A stretch of 64,000 bases of DNA. It comes from Verrucomicrobiaceae bacterium (GTDB taxonomy: Bacteria; Verrucomicrobiota; Verrucomicrobiia; Verrucomicrobiales; Verrucomicrobiaceae). The notes below the pieces were generated by a model that made no database searches, was not told the DNA's origin, and saw only the letters and a list, made by a program, of their open reading frames with translations. Within the stretch, counting starts at the first letter, position 1. Every line of letters begins with the position of its first letter. The stretch is from positions 1,612,001 through 1,676,000 of the forward strand of contig JABTUN010000001.1 of NCBI GenBank assembly GCA_015075365.1, in the 5' to 3' direction. Below are positions 1-8,960 of the stretch, in pieces. The position numbers and the translations under genes are program-made.

Positions 1-839
1 CGTGCCTCCGCCATCAGGCGGTCGTGGCGCTCGAGCTGCATCTCGATGTCGTCCACGCCAAAGGTGATCACCATGGGCTGTGCGGTGGCGAAATGCGCCT
101 CGATGGACCATGCGTTCGGAATCTCCAGACGCGTCACGCGCTCCTCCGGCGTCTGCGCGCGCGCGTTGAGCTCCGTCATCAAGTGCAGCGCCGTGTGCAA
201 CAGGCGGTCCGTCACCGGCACGCCATGCACCGCCTCGCTCAACAGGTCATAACGGATCGCCGGGAGCGCCAGGTACTCCTTCGTGATGACCTCGCATGGC
301 ATCGGCACGCCCTCCGCGTCCACCAGGCAGCCCGCGCCGCTGCGCGCGGCATGGAAGTTCATCCGGGCACACTCCAGCCAGGCCACGGGGATGCGCTGCT
401 CCACATCGAGGGTGAGCAGGCCATTGTAGGCGCGGTGGATCTGCACGGATTTCACCTGCGGCAGGCGCTCCAGCCGCGCGCGCACCTCCCGGATGCTCAG
501 GGTGAGCAGGTTCGTGTCCAGGGTAAGGGCGGTGGTGGAGACGATCTTTTGCTCCGAAAGCGGGCCGCTCGTGTTCACCAAAACTTTTTTCAGCAAGAAC
601 TGCTCGTTCTTCTCAAAGGCCTCAATCCACACGATCCGTCCCAGCGCCAGCAGCCCGATTCCCACGATCAGCCAGATCGCATTGCGAAAACCCCGCCGGC
701 GCACCTCCGCCGCCTCCTGCTCGCGGATCACCGGGGACTCCGGCTCGTAATTGATCACCCGCGGGTCTTCCACGCCCCGGCGCTTCTTGCGGGAAGAGCG
801 GGTTTCAGGCTGTTTGGAGCCTTTTTTTGCGGGAGGCAT
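1..839 (-). CDS. ftsQ: Cell division protein FtsQ/DivIB (3' end cut by window edge)
   Basis: The reading frame is open from an ATG at 839 to the left edge, so the C-terminus is missing. The protein has a basic cytoplasmic tail (residues 1-51, rich in K and R), one membrane helix at about 52-72 (AIWLIVGIGLLALG), then a POTRA-like region at about 81-152 containing the FtsQ-type run VLVNTSGPLS...VKSVQIHRAYNGLLTLDVEQRIPVAWL, followed by the start of the periplasmic beta domain. This is the FtsQ/DivIB arrangement: a bitopic divisome protein linking FtsB/FtsL to septal wall synthesis. It lies downstream of nrdR and the HIT gene on the same strand, after a 146-bp AT-richer gap that may hold its own promoter. 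The presence of FtsQ argues for a Verrucomicrobiota rather than a planctomycete. Whether ftsA and ftsZ follow cannot be seen. Confidence 0.85.
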   Translation of the reverse strand, partial: MPPAKKGSKQPETRSSRKKRRGVEDPRVINYEPESPVIREQEAAEVRRRGFRNAIWLIVGIGLLALGRIVWIEAFEKNEQFLLKKVLVNTSGPLSEQKIVSTTALTLDTNLLTLSIREVRARLERLPQVKSVQIHRAYNGLLTLDVEQRIPVAWLECARMNFHAARSGAGCLVDAEGVPMPCEVITKEYLALPAIRYDLLSEAVHGVPVTDRLLHTALHLMTELNARAQTPEERVTRLEIPNAWSIEAHFATAQPMVITFGVDDIEMQLERHDRLMAEA

Positions 840-986
840 GGCGGTGGCAGCAGGAACAACAGGGACGCCCAGGAGGGCGGATTTTGGTTAATATCCCTTA
901 AATAGTCCATCGCCAATCCGAATGCCATAATTATTCGAGGAAAAATCCGGGCTGAAGCGGCTCCTCGCCACCCCCGCCAGCGATTC

Positions 987-1340
987 TCAGCCCGGTGGCC
1001 ACTCCAGCCGCCGTCCGGCCAGCAGATGCACATGCAGGTGCGGCACGCTCTCCCCGGCATCGCGACCGTGGTTGATGACGAGGCGGAACCCCTTGTCCCG
1101 CGCCGTGACACCCAGTTTGTCGGCGATTTTGCCCGCCGCCAGCAGCAGCGCGCCCAGCGTGGCCTGATCCTCCGCCACCGCCTCGCCGACACGAGGGATG
1201 ACCTTCTTCGGCACGATCAGGATGTGGGTCGGGGCCACCGGGTTGATGTCGTTGAAGGCGGCTACCAGGTCGTCCTCGTAAACGAGCGGGGCAGGGATCT
1301 CCCGGTCGATGATTTTCTGGAAAATGGTCTTCTTGCTCAT
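987..1340 (-). CDS. HIT family nucleotide hydrolase (HinT-like)
   Basis: The product is a 117-residue histidine-triad protein. The catalytic triad HLHVHLL is at residues 101-107, preceded by the conserved core THILIVPKK and a conserved N in INHG. Family members hydrolyse purine nucleoside phosphoramidates and related phosphoanhydrides in the cytoplasm. The start is placed at MSKKTIFQKI; an upstream in-frame ATG would add 13 residues that do not look conserved. It is 45 bp downstream of nrdR on the same strand and probably co-transcribed. The length is normal for the HinT branch. The exact substrate is unknown. Confidence 0.9.
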   Translation of the reverse strand: MSKKTIFQKIIDREIPAPLVYEDDLVAAFNDINPVAPTHILIVPKKVIPRVGEAVAEDQATLGALLLAAGKIADKLGVTARDKGFRLVINHGRDAGESVPHLHVHLLAGRRLEWPPG

Positions 1341-1385
1341 GCAGGGTGCAAATCTAGCCAGCGCCATGCATGCGGGCAAGCGCCG

Positions 1386-1907
1386 TCAGACACGTCGTCC
1401 ACGTGCCGGAGCAGGCGGCCCGCGGAAGAGCTCCTCCTGGCCTTTTTCCCGCAAGCGGCGCTTCCCGAGGCTCTGGATCTCGTCAATAAAGGCCCCCACG
1501 TCCTCAAACTGCCGGTACACGCTCGCGTAGCGCACATAGGCCACATGATCGAGCGCCTCCAGGCGGTGCATCACCTTCGCACCGATCACGGTGCTGGGGA
1601 TTTCCCGGTAGCCCTCCTCCTCCAGCTCGATGGCGATGTCGTCCACGAGCTGTTCGATGTCCTCCATCTTCACGGGACGCTTTTCGCAGGCCTTGCGCAC
1701 GCCGGAGAGCAGTTTTTCGCGGTTAAAGCTCTCCCGCGCGCCGTTGCGCTTCACCACGCGCAGTTCCTCGCGCTCCACAATCTCATAGGTCGTGAAGCGA
1801 AAGTCGCACTTCATGCACTCCCGCCGCCGGCGGATGGCGTGCCCCTCCCGCGCCTCGCGTGAGTCGATCACCTTGTCCTGGGAGCTTCCACATTTTGGGC
1901 AACGCAT
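1386..1907 (-). CDS. nrdR: Transcriptional repressor NrdR
   Basis: The 173-residue protein starts MRCPKCGS and carries a zinc ribbon with CPKC (residues 3-6) and CMKC (31-34), followed by an ATP-cone domain at about 49-139 (VVKRNGARESFNREKL...). This is the diagnostic architecture of NrdR, which senses ATP/dATP and represses ribonucleotide reductase genes by binding NrdR boxes. The C-terminal tail (PPAPARGRRV) is basic and variable. It is divergent from the isocitrate dehydrogenase gene across about 195 bp. No nrdA or nrdB gene is in the window, so it acts on targets elsewhere. Confidence 0.95.
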   Translation of the reverse strand: MRCPKCGSSQDKVIDSREAREGHAIRRRRECMKCDFRFTTYEIVEREELRVVKRNGARESFNREKLLSGVRKACEKRPVKMEDIEQLVDDIAIELEEEGYREIPSTVIGAKVMHRLEALDHVAYVRYASVYRQFEDVGAFIDEIQSLGKRRLREKGQEELFRGPPAPARGRRV

Positions 1908-2053
1908 TTGGGGGTGAGCAAGAGTGCGCGCTGTTCAAGATGATGGCAAGCGCGGACATGACGCTGTGCCAGCCGGCACAACGTGCGTCCATTTGGTCGG
2001 GAAGATGCTCCCGAAGCAGCCCCGGGGCGTTGCCGCCTTTTCTTGCGCCCATC

Positions 2054-4301
<2,248 letters not shown>

Positions 4302-4483
4302 CTACCAGAGTTTTGTGCGAGGTACTCACTGACCACCAAGCCCAAACCACTTCGCCAATAAGCTGCCCTAACCGCGTTGCTCTTGCAGTGTAGAAAAGCT
4401 GGCTTGTGGGAAGATTGCTGCTTGGCCAACTCGGCTTTTTATCAATGTAGAGGGACAGTCGAAGAAAACTCGCCTATCCTGAA

Positions 4484-4489
4484 TACAAT
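4484..4489 (+). promoter_or_regulatory. Possible -10 box of the ATPase cassette
   Basis: TACAAT lies 15 bp before the ATPase start codon, in a locally AT-rich 203-bp gap after icd. I see no convincing -35 element at the matching distance, so the assignment is tentative. Confidence 0.3.
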
Positions 4490-4504
4490 CTTCGCACCAA
4501 AGCT

Positions 4505-5659
4505 ATGAAGACACCGACACTGAAAATTCAAAACCTTGGCCAGATCAAGGAGGCCAATTTGTCATTCGGTGATCTGACCGTGCTCGTGGGTCCGCAGGCC
4601 ACGGGCAAAAGCATTGCCTTACAACTGCTAAAGTTGATGGTGGATGCTGGACAAGTGCAGGATGAAATGGGCCGCTATGGCATCGACTGGTCAGGCAAAC
4701 TTCCAGACTTCATCGACGCTTATTTCGGCGAAGGAATGCACTCGATCTGGAAGCATGGTCAAAGTACGGTGACATGGAGTGGCAAGGCGGTGGACCTTGT
4801 GCAGATCGCCAAACGCAAGCGCACAGGGAAAGATGAAAATCTTTTCTTTATTCCAGCCCAGCGAGTGCTGGCGCTGCGGGATGGTTGGCCCCGGCCTTTC
4901 ACCGATTACAGCCCTGGCGACCCTTTTGCGGTTCGTGAGTTCAGTGAGAAGCTGCGTGTGCTGGTGGAGAAAGAATTTGGGGGTGAAAGCCTCTTCCCTC
5001 AGCCAAAGAGACTGAAGAAGGAGTTTCGTGATCTGTTGGAGCGTGATGTGTTTTCCAAGTTCTCCCTGAAGGTGGACAAGGTGCGCTCCCAAAAGCGGCT
5101 GGTGCTGGGGAACGGCAAAGACGACGAAAGCCTGCCCTACATGGTGTGGTCCGCAGGGCAGCGCGAGTTCGTGCCTCTGTTGCTGGGCTTCTATTGGTTG
5201 ATGCCTCCTACCGCTGTTTCGAGGCGTGGCGACATCGAGTGGGTGGTTCTGGAGGAGTTGGAGATGGGGCTGCATCCCAAGGCCATTTCAGTGGTCTTGT
5301 TAATGGTCTTTGAATTGCTGGCCCGCGGTTACCGCGTTTGTCTCTCGACGCACTCATCCCAAGTGCTGGACGCCATGTGGGCCTTGAAACACCTGCGCGA
5401 GAACAATGCCAAGCCAGAGGTGCTGCTTGATGTTTTCGACGCACCAAAGGGACAGGCCATGATCAGAATGGCTGAGGCAGTGATGGGCAAGACCTCACGC
5501 GTCCACTACTTCGATCGTCAGAGTGGCTGCACGCGTGACATCTCCAGTCTTGATCCCGGTGCGGAGGAAGCAGGGGAAGCTGGATGGGGTGGTCTTTCCG
5601 AATTCAGTGGCCGCGCCAATGACGCAGTCGCTCGCGCCGTCGCCAACCCGAACCGCTAA
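4505..5659 (+). CDS. AAA-family (AAA_15/21-like) ATPase, SMC/ABC-type head
   Basis: The 384-residue ATPase has Walker A GPQATGKS (residues 29-36), an ABC-like signature SAGQRE (216-221), Walker B VVLEE (247-251) within LEELEMGLHP, and a switch-histidine STHSSQVLD (281-289). This is the OLD/RecF-like head typical of defence-associated ATPases. No TOPRIM nuclease domain is visible at the C-terminus; the last 60 residues are low-complexity and Ala/Gly rich. It is followed after 14 bp by a small gene and then by fic, forming an apparent three-gene operon. Base composition is less GC-rich than in neighbouring genes, suggesting transfer. Its biological role is not known; a defence or toxin-antitoxin function is inferred from architecture and company. 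Confidence 0.8.
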   Translation: MKTPTLKIQNLGQIKEANLSFGDLTVLVGPQATGKSIALQLLKLMVDAGQVQDEMGRYGIDWSGKLPDFIDAYFGEGMHSIWKHGQSTVTWSGKAVDLVQIAKRKRTGKDENLFFIPAQRVLALRDGWPRPFTDYSPGDPFAVREFSEKLRVLVEKEFGGESLFPQPKRLKKEFRDLLERDVFSKFSLKVDKVRSQKRLVLGNGKDDESLPYMVWSAGQREFVPLLLGFYWLMPPTAVSRRGDIEWVVLEELEMGLHPKAISVVLLMVFELLARGYRVCLSTHSSQVLDAMWALKHLRENNAKPEVLLDVFDAPKGQAMIRMAEAVMGKTSRVHYFDRQSGCTRDISSLDPGAEEAGEAGWGGLSEFSGRANDAVARAVANPNR

Positions 5660-5673
5660 ATTGAATTTGATCT

Positions 5674-6141
5674 ATGACATTCCAAGAAGCGGTCGAGAAG
5701 ACGACTCACTTGAAGGATGCCTATCGGCCTGGGCTGCAGGCTTTACGGGCCGAGGACAAGCCGCATATCGAAGCAGAAGATACCCGGAAGCTGACTGGTA
5801 GCGTAGATGTGGACACAGCAAACTTGGTTTCCGAACCGCATAGCAATCGCTGGGATTTTGGCATCGCCTACCAACATACGAATCGCAGCGGGGAAGTGGT
5901 TTACTGGGTGGAAACACACACGGCTAGCGACTCCCAAGTTGGTGTGGTGATCAAGAAGGCTGCATGGTTACAGCAATGGTTCAAAGGACACGGCAAGCAT
6001 TTGGCCCTCTTTGAAAAAGATATTGTTTGGGTCTCAAGTGGCGCCACCACATTCACTTTGTCATCAACTCAACGGAAGCAGATGGCGGCATTGGGACTGC
6101 GCCCGATCGGCGGCAAGCTGCGCATTCGCAACAAACGCTAG
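5674..6141 (+). CDS. Small partner protein of the ATPase, possible PD-(D/E)XK-like fold
   Basis: I do not recognise a named family with certainty. The 155-residue protein is encoded 14 bp after the ATPase. It contains D61 (RWDFGIAY), then a hydrophobic strand ending in E80-T-H82 (YWVETHTAS), then K94-K95 in a helix (VVIKKAAWLQQW). A D...E-x-[KH]...helix order resembles restriction-type nucleases, but with H where K is usual, so the nuclease reading is inference only. The C-terminal half (KDIVWVSSG...LGLRPIGGKLRIR) looks like a short beta-rich domain. Tight linkage to an ATPase lacking its own nuclease domain makes it the natural effector or substrate-recognition partner. Confidence 0.6.
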   Translation: MTFQEAVEKTTHLKDAYRPGLQALRAEDKPHIEAEDTRKLTGSVDVDTANLVSEPHSNRWDFGIAYQHTNRSGEVVYWVETHTASDSQVGVVIKKAAWLQQWFKGHGKHLALFEKDIVWVSSGATTFTLSSTQRKQMAALGLRPIGGKLRIRNKR

Positions 6142-6148
6142 AGCTTAC

Positions 6149-7219
6149 ATGATGTCTCTGGAAGGCATCCCAGACTCACAACTGGATTTACAGTTGACTT
6201 ATTTCATGGCCTACGAACCGCAGTTCACCATCAGCGCCCGCCTGCTTTCGCTGGCGGAGGAGATCGCGGTTCTGCGGGAGCGCATCCGCGCGGCGGTGTC
6301 GGTGTCGTGGATTTCGGCCTTGCAAAAGGACACGCGGACCCGCAACGGCCATGCCTCCACGGCGATCGAAGGCAATCCGCTGACCTTGGAGCAGGTGCGG
6401 GCGCTTGAGGAAGGCCGCGAGCTGGCGGCGGCGGACCGCCGATCGAGCCGCGAGGTGCTGAACTACTTCGCCGGGCTGCGGTATGTCGAAAAGAATGCCC
6501 GGAAGAAGAAAATCCGGCATGAGGACCTCTTTGAGCTGCATCGCCTGCTCGCCGACAGCGTCATGGATCAGGGCGAGGCAGGCCGCTACCGCTCCATAGC
6601 CGTGCGCGTGGGCCGTCATGTGCCTCCACCGGCGGCGGATGTCTCCGGGCTGATGTTTGAACTGCTCGACTGGTGGAACACGAAGGCCACCGGGCTGTCT
6701 CCGGTGCTCAGCTCGGCGATTCTGCACTACCAGTTCGAGCACATCCATCCCTTCGCCGATGGCAACGGACGCACGGGCCGTGCGCTGGGCCTGTGGGAGC
6801 TGTATCGCCGCGGCTTCGACAGCCATCACATCTTCAGCGTGGACGAATATTTCTGGGAAGACCGCCCCGGCTACTACCGCGCCCTTGATGCAGTGCGGCT
6901 GGCCGGGGAAGACCTCTCCGGCTGGCTGGAATACTGCGCCATCTGCCTGCGACAGACGCTGGAGCGCACCTGGCTGCGGGTGCAAAGCATCAGCCGCCAG
7001 TCCCCCGGAAAGCTCGTGCTTCGCCCTCGGCAGGAGCAACTGCTCAAACTGCTCGCCGACCACGGCAGCATGGCTCCTTCGGAGCTGTGGGAAGCCCTCG
7101 GCGTCTCCAAGCAAGGTGCCATGGGCCTGCTGCAACCACTGCTCGAAGCCGGGCTGATCGAGAGAACGGGGGGCAAGAAGACCGGGCGCTACTCACTGAA
7201 GAGGTTGGAGCAGGCATGA
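6149..7219 (+). CDS. Fic family protein with C-terminal winged helix, self-inhibited class
   Basis: The Fic core motif HPFADGNGRTGR is at residues 200-211. The catalytic histidine and the phosphate-binding loop are intact, so AMP transfer from ATP (or a related modification) to a protein target is expected. The inhibitory-helix motif STAIEGN lies at residues 70-76, N-terminal to the Fic core, which is the class II self-inhibited arrangement. A winged-helix-like domain (SPSELWEALGVSKQGAMGLLQPL type) closes the protein at about 300-350, common in Fic/DUF4172-like regulators. Two adjacent ATGs (6149, 6152) follow the previous stop by 7 bp; MAYEPQF at 6206 is an alternative start. Third gene of the ATPase cassette. 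Target unknown. Confidence 0.88.
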   Translation: MMSLEGIPDSQLDLQLTYFMAYEPQFTISARLLSLAEEIAVLRERIRAAVSVSWISALQKDTRTRNGHASTAIEGNPLTLEQVRALEEGRELAAADRRSSREVLNYFAGLRYVEKNARKKKIRHEDLFELHRLLADSVMDQGEAGRYRSIAVRVGRHVPPPAADVSGLMFELLDWWNTKATGLSPVLSSAILHYQFEHIHPFADGNGRTGRALGLWELYRRGFDSHHIFSVDEYFWEDRPGYYRALDAVRLAGEDLSGWLEYCAICLRQTLERTWLRVQSISRQSPGKLVLRPRQEQLLKLLADHGSMAPSELWEALGVSKQGAMGLLQPLLEAGLIERTGGKKTGRYSLKRLEQA

Positions 7220-7231
7220 AAGCGTCAATAA

Positions 7232-7351
7232 ACCGTCATTAAGCAGCTGAAAAGGCTCCACACCGACATCAAGGTGCCCGCGGCCGTCTGCCATGACGAG
7301 ATGGGGCTCATCCATCCCTTGGAAGACGGAAACGGAGGCACGCATGGGCAG
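7232..7351 (+). pseudogene. Remnant of a second Fic domain
   Basis: Directly after the fic stop, a short in-frame segment reads IKQLKRLHTDIKVPAAV followed by CHDEMGLIHPLEDGNGGTHG. The order (helix, P-A-A-x-x-H, I-HP-x-x-DGNG) is that of a Fic core, but R-x-x-R of the motif is replaced (GGTHG) and no domain surrounds it. A TAA at 7229 closes the frame upstream. It is best read as the decayed end of another fic gene, probably of a different subfamily from the intact one, left by recombination. Confidence 0.6.
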
Positions 7352-7380
7352 CCTCTGGCCCGGACTGCTTCATCCCCCGG

Positions 7381-8778
7381 CTACTTCCCCAGCCTCTCCA
7401 GCACATTCTTTGTGATGCGCATGACATGCGCGTCGTTGCCTTGCAACCCGTGCGACCAATCGGTGGTGGCGGCGGTGAAGACGGTGCCGCCATTGGTGTA
7501 GAGGCCGAGGCAGGCGGCGCCGGTGCGGCCGATCTCCCATTTCTCATACCACTCGACGTCGTCGGGGTGCCAGCGCACGGGGCAGGTGCCGAGGACTTCG
7601 AAGGTCTTCGGCGTGCCGTCCTTGTGCGTGGCGAAGGGCAGGCCGTCGCGCCACTCGAGCTCGCAGCCGTCGCACTCGTAGCCGACGATGGTGTCCTTGC
7701 CGCCAAAGCGGTCGCCGCGCTTCAGGCCGGTGCCTTCGTAGATCCAGTGGTCGGGGCGATGCACGATGTAGCTGGCGTCGCCGTCCATGAACTGGCCGTG
7801 GCTGCGCATGTAGCCGCCCCAGAGGAAGCCGACGCCGGTGAGCTGGTTTTCCGGTCGCTGGAGCAGGTGATGACTCCACGCGGTGCTGAGCGTCTTGAAC
7901 TGACGCGTCTGGAAGACGGGATCGAGGTGGTAGTTCTGCTTGAAGCAGGTGAAGGCGCGGCCCTCGGCCTCGCTGCGCACCTGCCAGCAGCAGGTGTTGC
8001 CGCTGAAGAAGGCCACGTTGCCGCCTTTGGCGATCCAGGCCTCCAAGTTGTCGCGCATCGGCGTGCTCCAATACTCGTCGTGGCCGACGCTGAGCACGAG
8101 CTTGTAGCTGGCGAGCATCTCGGGGCGGAATTCGAGGTCGTCATTCGCGGCGAATTCGAGCGGGTAGCCGTTTTGCTCCGCCCACACGACGAAGGGCAGC
8201 TCCCAGCGGCCGAATTGCGACGGACCGGGCCGCTCAAAGCTCACGCGGCTGCCCTGGTTCTTCGAGAGGCTGTTGTAGGCATAAACGGAGAAGCCGCCCC
8301 AGTTGTTGTAGGCGTTGTAGGTGTTCGAGCAGAGCTGCAAAAGGATCTTTGAGGTGCTGCCGGGCTTCGCTTGTCGCACAATGAACCACGCGCTGCTGCT
8401 GGCGGTGCGTGCGCCGCGATGCGTCCACTTCCCGCCGGCATCCGCCGCGCGAAACGTGACCTCGTAGTAGCCGCTCTTCCAATCGGCGCCGACGGGCACG
8501 CGCACACTCTCCGGCCAGCGACAGCCATTCGCACTGGCATCCTCCGGCACCGCATGCGCTGCGCCGGGCACATCGGCTTTTTTCCACATAACCTCGCGTT
8601 TCGAGCCGAGTCGCGCGACCTCGATCTCAAACTTCGCTGCCGTGGTGCTGACGTGGATCGGGATTTCTTCGCCCTGCGCCACGCTGCGCTGCCCGGCATA
8701 GCCTTCAATAAAGAGCGCCACCGGATCGGCCGCGCGGAGGACTGAGACGACGAGGAGGAAGGCGAGGGTGCGGAGCAT
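7381..8778 (-). CDS. Secreted N,N-dimethylformamidase large-subunit-like protein (DMFA2_C type)
   Basis: The start MLRTLAFLLVVSVLRAADP gives a clean Sec signal peptide; the longer frame adds 24 unlikely residues. The mature protein has an N-terminal beta-sandwich (GYAGQRSVAQGEEIPIHVST), then the family core with NTYNAYNNWGG, SVGHDEYWS and GGNVAFFSGNTCCWQVR, as in the C-terminal domain of dimethylformamidase large subunits. Characterised members hydrolyse DMF using a mononuclear iron site, but many secreted homologues have unknown substrates and no partner subunit, as here. The GHDEYW segment and glutamine-amidotransferase-like fold are retained. It is a monocistronic gene, convergent with fic. 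Function as a DMF hydrolase is unproven. Confidence 0.75.
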   Translation of the reverse strand: MLRTLAFLLVVSVLRAADPVALFIEGYAGQRSVAQGEEIPIHVSTTAAKFEIEVARLGSKREVMWKKADVPGAAHAVPEDASANGCRWPESVRVPVGADWKSGYYEVTFRAADAGGKWTHRGARTASSSAWFIVRQAKPGSTSKILLQLCSNTYNAYNNWGGFSVYAYNSLSKNQGSRVSFERPGPSQFGRWELPFVVWAEQNGYPLEFAANDDLEFRPEMLASYKLVLSVGHDEYWSTPMRDNLEAWIAKGGNVAFFSGNTCCWQVRSEAEGRAFTCFKQNYHLDPVFQTRQFKTLSTAWSHHLLQRPENQLTGVGFLWGGYMRSHGQFMDGDASYIVHRPDHWIYEGTGLKRGDRFGGKDTIVGYECDGCELEWRDGLPFATHKDGTPKTFEVLGTCPVRWHPDDVEWYEKWEIGRTGAACLGLYTNGGTVFTAATTDWSHGLQGNDAHVMRITKNVLERLGK

Positions 8779-8916
8779 GCGGAGGCTACGCGGGGCGGGA
8801 CAGGCGGCTTTCAGCACGAGGGTGATCATCCAGCGGCCCGGAGCGGGCATTTCGGGCCTTCGCCACCATTTTGCACCGCACAGCCCTGACCTCCCCCGCC
8901 CTCCTTCCTTGCCTCC

Positions 8917-8944
8917 TTGACCCCTCCCCGGCCCCCGCTAGCAT
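8917..8944 (+). promoter_or_regulatory. Probable alaS promoter
   Basis: TTGACC (8917-8922) and TAGCAT (8939-8944) are separated by 16 bp, a good sigma-70-like pair. The alaS ATG begins 17 bp after the -10 box, so the leader would be only about 10 nt and lacks a Shine-Dalgarno sequence. Confidence 0.5.
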
Positions 8945-8960
8945 CCGCGCCCTCTTTCCC

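Noticed and set aside
7375..7390. GAAGTAGCC at the end of the dimethylformamidase-like gene, similar to the repeat flank
   Set aside because: No hairpin follows the GTAG, so it is probably chance.
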